Assembly: GCA_947628245.1 (NCBI GenBank)
Contig: CANQZH010000004.1
Span: 1-21,886, forward strand
DNA: 21,886 nucleotides
Origin: an uncultured Bacilli bacterium
Lineage (GTDB): Bacteria; Bacillota_I; Bacilli_A; RF39; UBA660
Direction: 5' to 3'
Both the position numbers and the translations under genes were made by a program. Positions within the stretch are counted from its first letter, which is position 1, and each line of letters begins with the position of its first letter. Below the pieces are notes generated by a model that was not told where the DNA came from, ran no database searches, and worked only from the letters and a program-made list of their open reading frames with translations. Below are positions 13,556 through 21,842 of the stretch, one piece after another.

Positions 13556-14398
13556 GTGCAAGACAAGAAGAATGTTTTAGATATTTTAACAAAACAATAT
13601 CGTGACGACAAGTTAAGTCACGCTTTTTTGCTTGAAACAGATGACTTTGATAAAACTTTAGATAAAATACTTCATTTTTTAAAATTAATAAATTGTGAAT
13701 CAAATTATCAAGAAGAGTGTGCTAAATGTAATTTATGTCATTTAATTTTAACAAAACAATTGCCTAATTTATTAATTATTTATCCTGATGGTTCTTTTAT
13801 AAAAAAAGAACAAATTTTAAATTTAAAAAATACCTTTAAAACTAAACCTTTATTTTCAAAATATAATATGTATATAATAATGAATGCTGAATGTTTAAAT
13901 TCATCATCAGCTAATACGATGCTTAAATTTTTAGAAGAACCTGAAGAAAAAATAATTGGCTTTTTTGTTACAAATAATAAAGAAAATGTTATTGATACAA
14001 TAAAAAGTCGTTGTCAAATTTTGTTAGATTATTATTTTGATGAAAATAAAGTAGATGATGATTTAAATGAAGAAGTAATTTCATACATTAAACAGTTAGA
14101 AAGTGCAAAAGAAGAAACTTTGTTTTATAATAAAGATGTAATATTGCCAAAAATTACTGATAAAACTTGGCTTGTGAGGTTCTTTTTAAAAATGATAGAA
14201 ATATATGAAAATCTTTATGAAAAGAAGATTAAAGGTGAAATGGCTGCTAATGATTATGAATCATTGAATTTTATCTTAAAAAAAGATAGTGATTATCTAC
14301 TTAATAAGTTAAAATTATTAAAAGATTTATTAACGACTTTAGATTTTAATGTTAATAATCAATTGGTATTAGATAGATTAGTTTTGGAAAGTTGGTGA
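13556..14398 (+). CDS. holB: DNA polymerase III delta' subunit
   Basis: Clamp-loader subunit of 280 residues (the B. subtilis protein is longer, about 329). It starts with GTG, preceded by AGGTGG (13544-13549). Like other delta' proteins it resembles DnaX but lacks the P-loop: SHAFLLETDD stands where DnaX has SHAYLFTGPRGTGK. Zinc cysteines are Cys47, Cys55, Cys58 and Cys61. NSSSANTMLKFLEEP and the SRCQ arginine-finger motif are present. Both it and DnaX are encoded in the same presumed operon. tmk, darA and yaaR, which lie upstream of holB in Bacillus, are absent here. Confidence 0.93.
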   Translation: MQDKKNVLDILTKQYRDDKLSHAFLLETDDFDKTLDKILHFLKLINCESNYQEECAKCNLCHLILTKQLPNLLIIYPDGSFIKKEQILNLKNTFKTKPLFSKYNMYIIMNAECLNSSSANTMLKFLEEPEEKIIGFFVTNNKENVIDTIKSRCQILLDYYFDENKVDDDLNEEVISYIKQLESAKEETLFYNKDVILPKITDKTWLVRFFLKMIEIYENLYEKKIKGEMAANDYESLNFILKKDSDYLLNKLKLLKDLLTTLDFNVNNQLVLDRLVLESW

Positions 14399-14402
14399 TA
14401 AT

Positions 14403-15194
14403 ATGAATATTTATGGTGTTGTTTATAAAGATGAAGGTAAAGTTTATTATTTCAATGGTAAAAATTTAAGAATTCCTAATAATGTAACGGTTGTTGTTGA
14501 TACAAATCGGGGGGAACAATTTGGTAAAGTAGTGAAAAAAGTTAAATTAGAAGATATTGGTGATATGAAAGAAGATTTGAAAGAAATTAAAAGAATTGCT
14601 ACGAGAAAAGATTATGATCAATATTTAAAAAATAATAAAGACATTGAAGAAGCTTTAAAATATGCTCAAAAGTTTAGTGATGAATTAGGATTAAATATGA
14701 GATTTATCAATGGAGATATTACTTTTGATCGAAAACAATTACAATTAAACTTTTATGCTGATGATCGAGTTGATTTTAGAGAATTAGCAAGAAAATTAGC
14801 GGGTATTTATCATACAAGAATTGAATTAAGACAAGTTGGGGCTAGAGATAAAGCTTGTATTGCTGGAGGAATTGGAGTATGTGGAAAAGCTCTTTGCTGT
14901 TCAACTTTCTTAAATAGAATGGATTCTGTAACAATTAATATGGCTAAAGATCAAAATTTATCTTTAAATCCTACAAAAATAAATGGTTGCTGTGGTAGAC
15001 TTTTATGTTGTCTTGCTTATGAAGAAGATACTTATGTTGAATGTAGTAAAGGATTACCGTTAGTTGGTGACAAAATTAGTTATCAAGGAAAATTAGGTGA
15101 AGTTTTGAGTGTTGATATTTTAAATCGTAAATATCGTATTTTAGTTGATGAAGAAGTTAAGGAAGTAACTGTTAAAGATGAAAAAAACACTTAA
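14403..15194 (+). CDS. ricT: RicT (YaaT), PSP1-domain RNA-maturation factor
   Basis: 263-residue PSP1-family protein, close to B. subtilis RicT in size and in position after holB. The hallmark cysteines are Cys160, Cys165, Cys166, Cys196, Cys197, Cys202 and Cys203 (GVCGKALCC ... GCCGRLLCC). In B. subtilis RicT forms an Fe-S-containing complex with RicA and RicF that stimulates RNase Y mRNA processing and affects competence and sporulation. The start is 4 nt after the holB stop. Its 3' end overlaps trmN6 by 17 nt. yabA, normally the next gene, is missing. Confidence 0.93.
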   Translation: MNIYGVVYKDEGKVYYFNGKNLRIPNNVTVVVDTNRGEQFGKVVKKVKLEDIGDMKEDLKEIKRIATRKDYDQYLKNNKDIEEALKYAQKFSDELGLNMRFINGDITFDRKQLQLNFYADDRVDFRELARKLAGIYHTRIELRQVGARDKACIAGGIGVCGKALCCSTFLNRMDSVTINMAKDQNLSLNPTKINGCCGRLLCCLAYEEDTYVECSKGLPLVGDKISYQGKLGEVLSVDILNRKYRILVDEEVKEVTVKDEKNT

Positions 15195-15894
15195 TTGGTT
15201 ATTTGACTATCCTAATTTAAAACTATATCAATATGATTCAGCTTTTAAATTTTCTTTAGATTCAATTTTACTGGCTGAATTTGCTAATATTAGAAAAAAT
15301 GAAAATAAAATATTAGATTTATGTACTGGTAATGGAGTTATTCCAACTATTTTAGCTTGGAAAACTAATAAAAATATTGTAGGAATTGAGTTACAAAAAG
15401 AAATATATGATTTAGCTGTTTTATCTTTACAAGTTAATAAATTGGAAGATAAAATTAAATATATATGTGATGATGTTAAAAATATAAATAAATATTATGA
15501 GGAAGAAAGCTTTGATGTTGTATTATGTAATCCCCCTTATTATCCTTATCATTCAGGAAGTAACGTTAATAAGAGTCAGTTGAAAAAAGTAGCAAGACAC
15601 GAAATATTTATTGATTTAAAAACCATATTAGAAATAGCTAGTAAAATGCTACATTCTAAAGGACATTTTTATTTAGTTCATATTCCTGAAAGATTAGATG
15701 AAATATTGTATTTAGCCCATCAATATCGATTAACAGCTAAAGAAATTCAAATTATATATTCGAAAGAACAAGAAAATGCCACGATTGTTTTAATAAATTT
15801 TATGAAAGATGGTAAATTTGGGGTAAAGATTAGACCAAGTATTAATATTAATGGACTAGAGACATATCAAAATATTTTTAGAAGGGATGAATAG
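15178..15894 (+). CDS. trmN6: tRNA1(Val) (adenine-37-N6)-methyltransferase family protein (YabB)
   Basis: 238-residue SAM-dependent methyltransferase of the TrmN6/YabB family. The SAM-binding motif I is ILDLCTGNGVIPTIL (45-59), and the catalytic amino-methylase motif is NPPY (118-121). The N-terminal FDYPNLKLYQYDSAFKFSLDS matches YabB proteins. It overlaps ricT by 17 nt, so it is translationally coupled. In Bacillus yabB also follows ricT/yabA, but the next genes there (yazA, rsmI) are absent here. The exact tRNA substrate is inferred from the family. Confidence 0.88.
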   Translation: MKKTLNWLFDYPNLKLYQYDSAFKFSLDSILLAEFANIRKNENKILDLCTGNGVIPTILAWKTNKNIVGIELQKEIYDLAVLSLQVNKLEDKIKYICDDVKNINKYYEEESFDVVLCNPPYYPYHSGSNVNKSQLKKVARHEIFIDLKTILEIASKMLHSKGHFYLVHIPERLDEILYLAHQYRLTAKEIQIIYSKEQENATIVLINFMKDGKFGVKIRPSININGLETYQNIFRRDE

Positions 15895-15895
15895 A

Positions 15896-16447
15896 ATGAA
15901 ATTAATTGTAGCTTTAGGAAATGTTGGTAAAGAATTTATTAATACGAGACATAATATTGGTTTTATGATTGCTGATAATTATACTAAAGATTTTACCTTA
16001 GAAAAAAAGTTTCAAGCTTATATTTATCAAGGTGATTATCAAAGTGAGAAATTTATTATAGCTAAACCAACAACTTTTATGAATTTATCAGGTAATTCAG
16101 TTGGTTTAATTGTTAAGTATTATCATATAAATATTGAAGATATATTAGTTATTCAAGATGATATGGATTTAGAATTAGGTAAGTATAAATTAAAAAGAAA
16201 TAGTTCTTCTGGTGGACATAATGGTATAAAATCAATAATTAGTTCTTTAAATAGTGAGGCTTTTTTACGATTAAAGATTGGAATTGGTAAATCTTTAAAT
16301 AGAGAGGTTATTGATTATGTTTTGGGAAAAATGAGTAGAAGCGAATTAGAAATGGTCAATAACAATATGGATATTTACCAGGAAATAATTAAAAGTTTTA
16401 TTCTTTATGGAGCTGAAAAAACAATGGAAAAATTTAATAAAAGGTGA
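15896..16447 (+). CDS. pth: Peptidyl-tRNA hydrolase
   Basis: Releases peptides from prematurely dropped peptidyl-tRNA; 183 residues. I chose ATG at 15896 (MKLIVALGN) rather than the in-frame ATG at 15887, because the SD GAAGGG (15881-15886) is 9 nt away from the former and directly abuts the latter. Catalytic His19 is in NTRHNIGF. KPTTFMNLSG, QDDMDLELGKYKLK and SGGHNGIKSI are all conserved. LGNVGKEF has Val where most members have Pro. It starts 1 nt after trmN6, and its stop overlaps the mfd SD. Confidence 0.96.
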   Translation: MKLIVALGNVGKEFINTRHNIGFMIADNYTKDFTLEKKFQAYIYQGDYQSEKFIIAKPTTFMNLSGNSVGLIVKYYHINIEDILVIQDDMDLELGKYKLKRNSSSGGHNGIKSIISSLNSEAFLRLKIGIGKSLNREVIDYVLGKMSRSELEMVNNNMDIYQEIIKSFILYGAEKTMEKFNKR

Positions 16448-16452
16448 TATTA

Positions 16453-19400
16453 ATGTTTGATTTTTTTGATAAAAATAGTTATGAAAATGGGACAATTGTA
16501 TCGGGTTTAACTAATGAGTTAACCATTTTTTACGTGCTTAATTATTTTAAAATGAGTAAAAAAAATGTAATTGTTTTGGCAAATACCTTATATGAAGCTA
16601 ATCAAATATATAATAATTTGATAACTTATAGTGAAGATGTTTTATTGTTTCCGATGGATGATTTTTTAACTTCAGTAGCTTTAGCGGTTTCACCTGAATT
16701 AAAACTAAAACGCTTAGAAACTTTAGAAAAAATTGATGATGGATGTCATATTATTGTGACTAATTTAATGGGATATTTAAAATTTAATCCAAGTATAAAA
16801 GCTAAACAAAATAATAAATTAGTTTTAAAAGTTAATAACAACATTTCCCGGGAAATAATAATTGAAAAATTAGAAGATTTAGGTTATAAAAAAGATTCTA
16901 TTGTAACAATGACGGGAGAATACGCGATTAGAGGCTTTGTTGTTGATATATTTTTGAACTTTTATGAACATCCAGTTCGAATAGAATTTTTTGGTGATGA
17001 AATTGAATCTATTAGATTTTTTGATGAAAACACTCAACGTTCTTTAAATTCAATAGATGAAATAGAGATAAAAGCAATTGATGAAATTATTACTAATGAA
17101 AATAATTCATTACTTGATTATGTTCCCGATGCTACTGTTATTACATTTAATAAACAACAAGTATTAGTAGGATATGATAAATTGTATGAAGAAATGGTTA
17201 ATTATAACGAAAAAGAAAATTTAAACCAGCAAAAACATTTTTTCTTTTTAGAAGATATTCATCCAAGTAAAGAGTTATTTGTTAATACTATTGAAAATGA
17301 TTTAACTAAAAAAGATGTTATTAACTTTAATAGTCAAGAAATGACTTTATTTCACGGGAATTTTGAATTGCTTAAAGATACGGTGTTAGCTTATTTAAAA
17401 AAAGGACTTACGGTAGTTTTTATGCTTTCTAAAAATAGTCAAGTTAAAATAATTAAAGAGTTATTTTTGAATGAAGTTCATATGGTTAAAGATGAAGAGA
17501 TTAAAAAAGGAATCATTAACATTATTTTGAAAAAAATGAATAAAGGCTTTATCTTTGAAAATTATGCTTTTATAAGTGAATATGACATAGAAGATGTTAA
17601 ACAAGAAATAAAGTATAAGAATAATTTTCGAATTGGTCAAAAAATTAATTCTTTAGATGCTTTAAAAGTTGGTGATTATGTTGTACATATTACTTATGGC
17701 ATTGGAATTTATTGTGGAGTTAAAGCTTTAACGACAATGGGATTAACTAAAGATTATTTACAAATTCAATATCACGGTTCGGATCGAGTTTATATTCCAG
17801 TAGAAAAAATTTCAACTATTTATAAGTATAGTGATGCTGAAGGTAAAAAACCGGAATTAAATAAATTAAATAGTCCTAATTGGGAAAAGAAAAAACGTTC
17901 AGTTTTAAAGAAAATTAAAGATATTTCTGATGAATTAATTAAACTTTATGCTGCTAGACAAAGTATTAAAGGACAACCATATCAAAAATTGGCTGAAGAA
18001 GATGTTTTTGCTAGTGAGTTTATTTATGAAGAAACAAAAGATCAAAAAAGAGCTATTAAAGAAATTTTAAATGATTTAGAAAAAAATATTCCAATGGACC
18101 GTTTATTATGTGGTGATGTTGGCTTTGGTAAAACAGAAGTTGCTTTTCGAGCTATTTTTAAAACCGTTTTTAATGGTGGACAAGTTCTTTATTTGTGTCC
18201 AACAACCATTTTATCTAAACAACAATATGAAAATGCTTTAGAACGTTTTAAAAATTATCCTATTGAAATTGCTTTATTAAATCGATTTACAAGTGTTAAA
18301 GAAACAAAAAGAATTATTGAGGATTTAAAACTAGGAAAAATTGATATTGTTTTTGGTACCCATCGTTTATTAAGTGATGATATATCTTTAAAAAATCTAG
18401 GTTTACTAATCATCGATGAAGAACAACGTTTTGGGGTTACTCATAAAGAAAAAATTAAAAAATATAAAAATGATGTTAATGTTTTAACTTTATCGGCAAC
18501 GCCTATTCCAAGAACTTTAAAAATGGCTTTATCAGGCTTAAGAGATTTATCGATTATTGATACTCCTCCAAATAATCGTTATCCTGTTCAAACTTATGTA
18601 GTAGCTGAAAATGACTTAATCATAAAAGATGCTATTTATAAAGAATTGGCAAGGAATGGTCAAATATTTGTATTATATAATCGAGTAGAAACTATTGAAG
18701 AACAAGTAGGAAAGCTACAAAAGTTAATTCCAGAGGCTAATATTCGTTTTGCTCACGGGCAAATGAATAAAATATTACTAGAAGATATTATGAATGACTT
18801 TATTAATCATAAATTTGATATTTTAGTTAGTACGACTATTATTGAAACTGGTATTGATATACCTAATGCTAATACCTTAATTATTTATGATGCTGATCGT
18901 TTTGGACTTAGCCAACTATATCAATTAAGAGGACGAGTTGGACGTAGTGACAAAATTGCTTATGCCTATTTTATGTATCAAAAAGATAAAATGTTAAATG
19001 ATATAGCTGTTAAAAGATTAAATGCTATTCGAGATTTTACGGAACTTGGAAGTGGATATAAAATTGCAATGCGTGATTTATCTATTAGAGGAGCTGGAGA
19101 TTTACTAGGTAGTGAACAAGCTGGTTTTGTAGATACAGTAGGAATTAATTTATATATGAAAATGGTTGAAGATGAAATGAAAAGATTAAAAGGAGAGAAA
19201 GTTTTAGAAGATGAAGAAGAAGGCGAACCATTAATTAAAGTTAGTACCCATATTGATGATAATTATGTATCAGATGAAGATATTAAAATTGCAATTCATC
19301 AAAGAATTAATGAAATTGATAGTGAGCAAAAACTTAATGAAGTAAAAGATGAATTAATTGACCGTTTTGGTAAAATTACTGATGATATAGAAATATATAT

Positions 19401-19677
19401 GTATGAAGAATGGTTTGAAAAAATTGCTAACTCTTTAAATATTACCAATATTAAACAAACTAAAGACTTAGTAACTGTAGAATTACCAGAATTAGAATCA
19501 AGTAAAATAAAAGGAGATAAATTATTTTTGGAAGCATATAATATTCATCCTAAATTTCAAATTAATTATTTAAATAAAAGAATAATTATCAAGTTACCAC
19601 TTAGAGAACTAAAAAAACATTTTCTTTATTATCTAGTACCATTATTTTCTTTAATAAAAAATGATTTAGAAGTATAA
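16453..19677 (+). CDS. mfd: Transcription-repair coupling factor Mfd
   Basis: DNA translocase of 1074 residues that removes stalled RNA polymerase and recruits UvrA. ATG 16453 is preferred over GTG 16444: AAAAGGTGAT (16439-16448) gives it a good SD and the GTG has none. UvrB-like N-terminal modules come first. The CarD-like RNA-polymerase-interaction domain is at about 400-470 (VGDYVVHITYGIGIY). The motor has Walker A GDVGFGKTE near 553, DEEQRFG near 654 and GRVGRSDKIAYAYF near 825. The C-terminal TRCF domain follows. It comes directly after pth, as in Bacillus minus fin. The gene contains a perfect Noc-binding palindrome (16843-16856). Confidence 0.97.
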   Translation: MFDFFDKNSYENGTIVSGLTNELTIFYVLNYFKMSKKNVIVLANTLYEANQIYNNLITYSEDVLLFPMDDFLTSVALAVSPELKLKRLETLEKIDDGCHIIVTNLMGYLKFNPSIKAKQNNKLVLKVNNNISREIIIEKLEDLGYKKDSIVTMTGEYAIRGFVVDIFLNFYEHPVRIEFFGDEIESIRFFDENTQRSLNSIDEIEIKAIDEIITNENNSLLDYVPDATVITFNKQQVLVGYDKLYEEMVNYNEKENLNQQKHFFFLEDIHPSKELFVNTIENDLTKKDVINFNSQEMTLFHGNFELLKDTVLAYLKKGLTVVFMLSKNSQVKIIKELFLNEVHMVKDEEIKKGIINIILKKMNKGFIFENYAFISEYDIEDVKQEIKYKNNFRIGQKINSLDALKVGDYVVHITYGIGIYCGVKALTTMGLTKDYLQIQYHGSDRVYIPVEKISTIYKYSDAEGKKPELNKLNSPNWEKKKRSVLKKIKDISDELIKLYAARQSIKGQPYQKLAEEDVFASEFIYEETKDQKRAIKEILNDLEKNIPMDRLLCGDVGFGKTEVAFRAIFKTVFNGGQVLYLCPTTILSKQQYENALERFKNYPIEIALLNRFTSVKETKRIIEDLKLGKIDIVFGTHRLLSDDISLKNLGLLIIDEEQRFGVTHKEKIKKYKNDVNVLTLSATPIPRTLKMALSGLRDLSIIDTPPNNRYPVQTYVVAENDLIIKDAIYKELARNGQIFVLYNRVETIEEQVGKLQKLIPEANIRFAHGQMNKILLEDIMNDFINHKFDILVSTTIIETGIDIPNANTLIIYDADRFGLSQLYQLRGRVGRSDKIAYAYFMYQKDKMLNDIAVKRLNAIRDFTELGSGYKIAMRDLSIRGAGDLLGSEQAGFVDTVGINLYMKMVEDEMKRLKGEKVLEDEEEGEPLIKVSTHIDDNYVSDEDIKIAIHQRINEIDSEQKLNEVKDELIDRFGKITDDIEIYMYEEWFEKIANSLNITNIKQTKDLVTVELPELESSKIKGDKLFLEAYNIHPKFQINYLNKRIIIKLPLRELKKHFLYYLVPLFSLIKNDLEV
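16843..16856. other. Noc-binding site (NBS) inside mfd
   Basis: ATTTCCCGGGAAAT is identical to the 14-bp B. subtilis Noc-binding consensus. Extended to 16 bp it differs only at the first base (C instead of T). It encodes Ile-Ser-Arg-Glu with the G+C-rich codons TCC and CGG, unusual in this gene. No other copy was found in the window. Confidence 0.75.
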
Positions 19678-19727
19678 TTTAAAAGGTTTAATCCACACTA
19701 GAAGTAGAATGGAGTGAACCTTTTTTT
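19673..19727 (+). terminator. mfd terminator / spoVT leader hairpin
   Basis: AAAAGGTT (19681-19688) pairs with AACCTTTT (19717-19724). An inner CACT/AGTG stem can extend the pairing, and the T7 tract (19721-19727) ends exactly at the spoVT start codon. The likely spoVT SD (GGAG, 19711-19714) lies inside the hairpin. A TATAAT (19673-19678) overlaps the mfd stop. A transcript starting about 7 nt later would lack part of the upstream arm, so it might avoid termination (inference). Confidence 0.65.
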
Positions 19728-20237
19728 ATGAAACAAACTGGTGTAGTAAGAAAAATTGATGAATTAGGTAGAATTGTATTACCAAAAGAAATAAGAAGAA
19801 ATTTAGGAATTAGAGATGGAGAAAGTTTAGAAATCTTTGTTGATGAAAAAGGGGTATATTTACAAAAATTTTCTAAAATATCTGATTTAAGAGGAATTTG
19901 TTTAGATTTATGTAATGATGTTTTTGAAACAATGAAAATAAATATTTTAATTTTAGACCGTGATAAAATAATTGCAAGTTCTAATGAAAACTTATATGGC
20001 AAGAAAATTCCTAAAATGATCGATGAATTAATGGAAAATAGAGAAAATTATGAATCTAAAAATAAAGAAAAATTATTTGAAGAAGAAAATGATTATTTTT
20101 ATTTAATGAAACCGATTATTGTATCAACTGATTGTTTAGGAATGATTATTTTTTATAAAAATCAAGAGTTTTTAGAATGGGAGAAAAACTTTAATAAATT
20201 TTTAAGTCAAATATTTGTAAGAAAAATTGAAATATAG
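19728..20237 (+). CDS. spoVT: SpoVT-like AbrB-family transcriptional regulator
   Basis: 169 residues. The N-terminal AbrB swapped-hairpin DNA-binding domain (about 1-47) has TGVVRKIDELGRIVLPKEIR, near-identical to the SpoVT/AbrB consensus. The C-terminal part (about 55-169) resembles the GAF-like domain of SpoVT (178 residues in B. subtilis), for example NILILDRDKIIASS and MKPIIVSTDCLGMIIF. It directly follows mfd, as spoVT does in Bacillus. In spore formers SpoVT is a late forespore regulator; here it may be a general regulator. The start is fixed by the conserved MKQTGVVR, although the SD-to-ATG distance of 13 nt is long and the SD sits in the hairpin. Confidence 0.88.
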   Translation: MKQTGVVRKIDELGRIVLPKEIRRNLGIRDGESLEIFVDEKGVYLQKFSKISDLRGICLDLCNDVFETMKINILILDRDKIIASSNENLYGKKIPKMIDELMENRENYESKNKEKLFEEENDYFYLMKPIIVSTDCLGMIIFYKNQEFLEWEKNFNKFLSQIFVRKIEI

Positions 20238-20266
20238 GAATGGTAATAGTTTTTTTTCGCTTAATA

Positions 20267-20275
20267 TGATATACT
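20267..20275 (+). promoter_or_regulatory. Extended -10 promoter of metG-tatD
   Basis: TGATATACT (TGn plus TATACT) lies 26 nt before the metG start. The -35 position (TAGTTT, 20247-20252) is weak. There is no T-box leader. Confidence 0.6.
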
Positions 20276-20300
20276 AGGCATATCGATGGAGGCGAATATT

Positions 20301-21842
20301 ATGGCAAAATATTATATATCTACGGCTATTGCATATGCTTCAGGTAAACCTCATATTGGTAATACTTATGAAATTGTTTTAGCTGATTGTATTGCTAGAT
20401 ATAAAAGAAGTAAAGGTTATGATGTTTATTTTCAAACCGGAACTGATGAACACGGGGAAAAAGTAGAATTAAAGGCTAAAGAAGTTGGTTTAACTCCTCA
20501 AGAATTTGTTGATGAAAAGAGTGCTGAAATTAAAAGAATTTGGGATATAATGAATACAAGTTATGATAAATTTGTAAGAACTACTGATGAACATCATAAA
20601 CAAGTAGTAAGTCATATATTTGAAAAATTATATAATCAAGGAGATATTTATTTAGGTAAATATGAAGGTTTATATTGTACACCTTGTGAATCTTTTTGGA
20701 CGGAATCTCAACTTGTTGATGGTAAATGTCCTGATTGTGGAAGAGAAGTAAAACCTAAAAGTGAAGAAGCTTATTTCTTTAAATTATCTAAATATCAAGA
20801 TCGTTTAATTGAATATATTAATAATCATCCTGAATTTATACAACCTGTTTCTCGAAAAAATGAAATGCTTCATAATTTTTTAGAGCCTGGGTTACAGGAT
20901 TTATGTGTTTCGAGAACAGCTTTTGACTGGGGAATAAAAGTGCCATTTAATGATGCTCACGTTATATATGTGTGGATTGATGCTTTATCAAATTATATTA
21001 CTAATATTGGCTATGATGTTGATAAACAAAGTGATGAATTTAAAAAATGGTGGCCTGCTGATTTACATTTAATAGGAAAAGATATTGTAAGATTTCATAC
21101 AATTTATTGGCCAATTATTTTAATGGCTTTAGATTTGCCTTTACCAAAACAAGTTTTTGGTCATCCTTGGTTATTAATGGGAATGGATAAAATGAGTAAA
21201 AGTAAAGGTAATATCTTATATGCTGATGATTTAGTAGAACATTTTGGGGTAGATGCAATTAGATATTATTTTTTACACGAAATACCTTTTAGTAATGATG
21301 GAAATGCTACTTATGAACTTATTATGGAAAGAATTAATACTGACCTTGCTAATGTTTTAGGAAATTTAGTTAATAGAACGATTTCAATGGCTCGTAAATA
21401 TTTTGATGGGAAAGTTAGTAATTCTAAAGTTAATGAACAATTAGATGAAGAGTTAATTTCTTTAACTAATGATTTAGATAATCAAGTCCTTGAAAAAATG
21501 GATTTATTAGAAATAGGAAATGCTTTAGATAAAATTTTTGATGTTTTAAGAAGATGTAATAAATATATTGATGAAACTATGCCTTGGTCTTTAGCAAAAG
21601 AAGAAGATAAAAAAGCACGTTTAGAAACTGTTTTATATAATTTATTAGAAGCAATAAGAATATGTGCTGTAGAATTAATTCCTTTTTTACCTGAAACTGG
21701 TGAAGAAATATTAAGACAATTAGGCACAACTGAAAAAAATGTTAAATTTTTAGATAATGAAGAATTTAAAGTTAATGAACCAGTGGTTTTATTTCAAAGA
21801 ATTGATATTCCTAAAAAGTTAGCAGAGTTAGCTGGTGAATAA
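20301..21842 (+). CDS. metG: Methionyl-tRNA synthetase
   Basis: Charges tRNA-Met. It has 513 residues from the ATG at 20301, chosen because GGAGG (20288-20292) is 8 nt upstream and MAKYYISTAIAYASGKPHIGN is the family N-terminus; an ATG 15 nt upstream overlaps the SD. The HIGH motif is HIGN (18-21) and KMSKSKGN is near residue 298. A single zinc knuckle has Cys126, Cys129, Cys143 and Cys146. The C-terminal anticodon-binding helical domain is present. The extra tRNA-binding dimerisation domain of longer MetRS (about 660 residues in B. subtilis) is absent, which is common in small forms. tatD begins at the next base. Confidence 0.97.
   Translation: MAKYYISTAIAYASGKPHIGNTYEIVLADCIARYKRSKGYDVYFQTGTDEHGEKVELKAKEVGLTPQEFVDEKSAEIKRIWDIMNTSYDKFVRTTDEHHKQVVSHIFEKLYNQGDIYLGKYEGLYCTPCESFWTESQLVDGKCPDCGREVKPKSEEAYFFKLSKYQDRLIEYINNHPEFIQPVSRKNEMLHNFLEPGLQDLCVSRTAFDWGIKVPFNDAHVIYVWIDALSNYITNIGYDVDKQSDEFKKWWPADLHLIGKDIVRFHTIYWPIILMALDLPLPKQVFGHPWLLMGMDKMSKSKGNILYADDLVEHFGVDAIRYYFLHEIPFSNDGNATYELIMERINTDLANVLGNLVNRTISMARKYFDGKVSNSKVNEQLDEELISLTNDLDNQVLEKMDLLEIGNALDKIFDVLRRCNKYIDETMPWSLAKEEDKKARLETVLYNLLEAIRICAVELIPFLPETGEEILRQLGTTEKNVKFLDNEEFKVNEPVVLFQRIDIPKKLAELAGE

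Noticed and set aside
19688..20002. Minus-strand ORF of 104 residues over spoVT
   Set aside because: Antisense to a well-conserved AbrB/SpoVT gene; low-complexity product and no signals.
20238..20300. T-box or S-box leader before metG
   Set aside because: Only 63 nt between genes, with no specifier hairpin or conserved T-box sequence.
21482..21727. Minus-strand ORF inside the metG 3' end
   Set aside because: Antisense shadow with no SD or recognisable domain.
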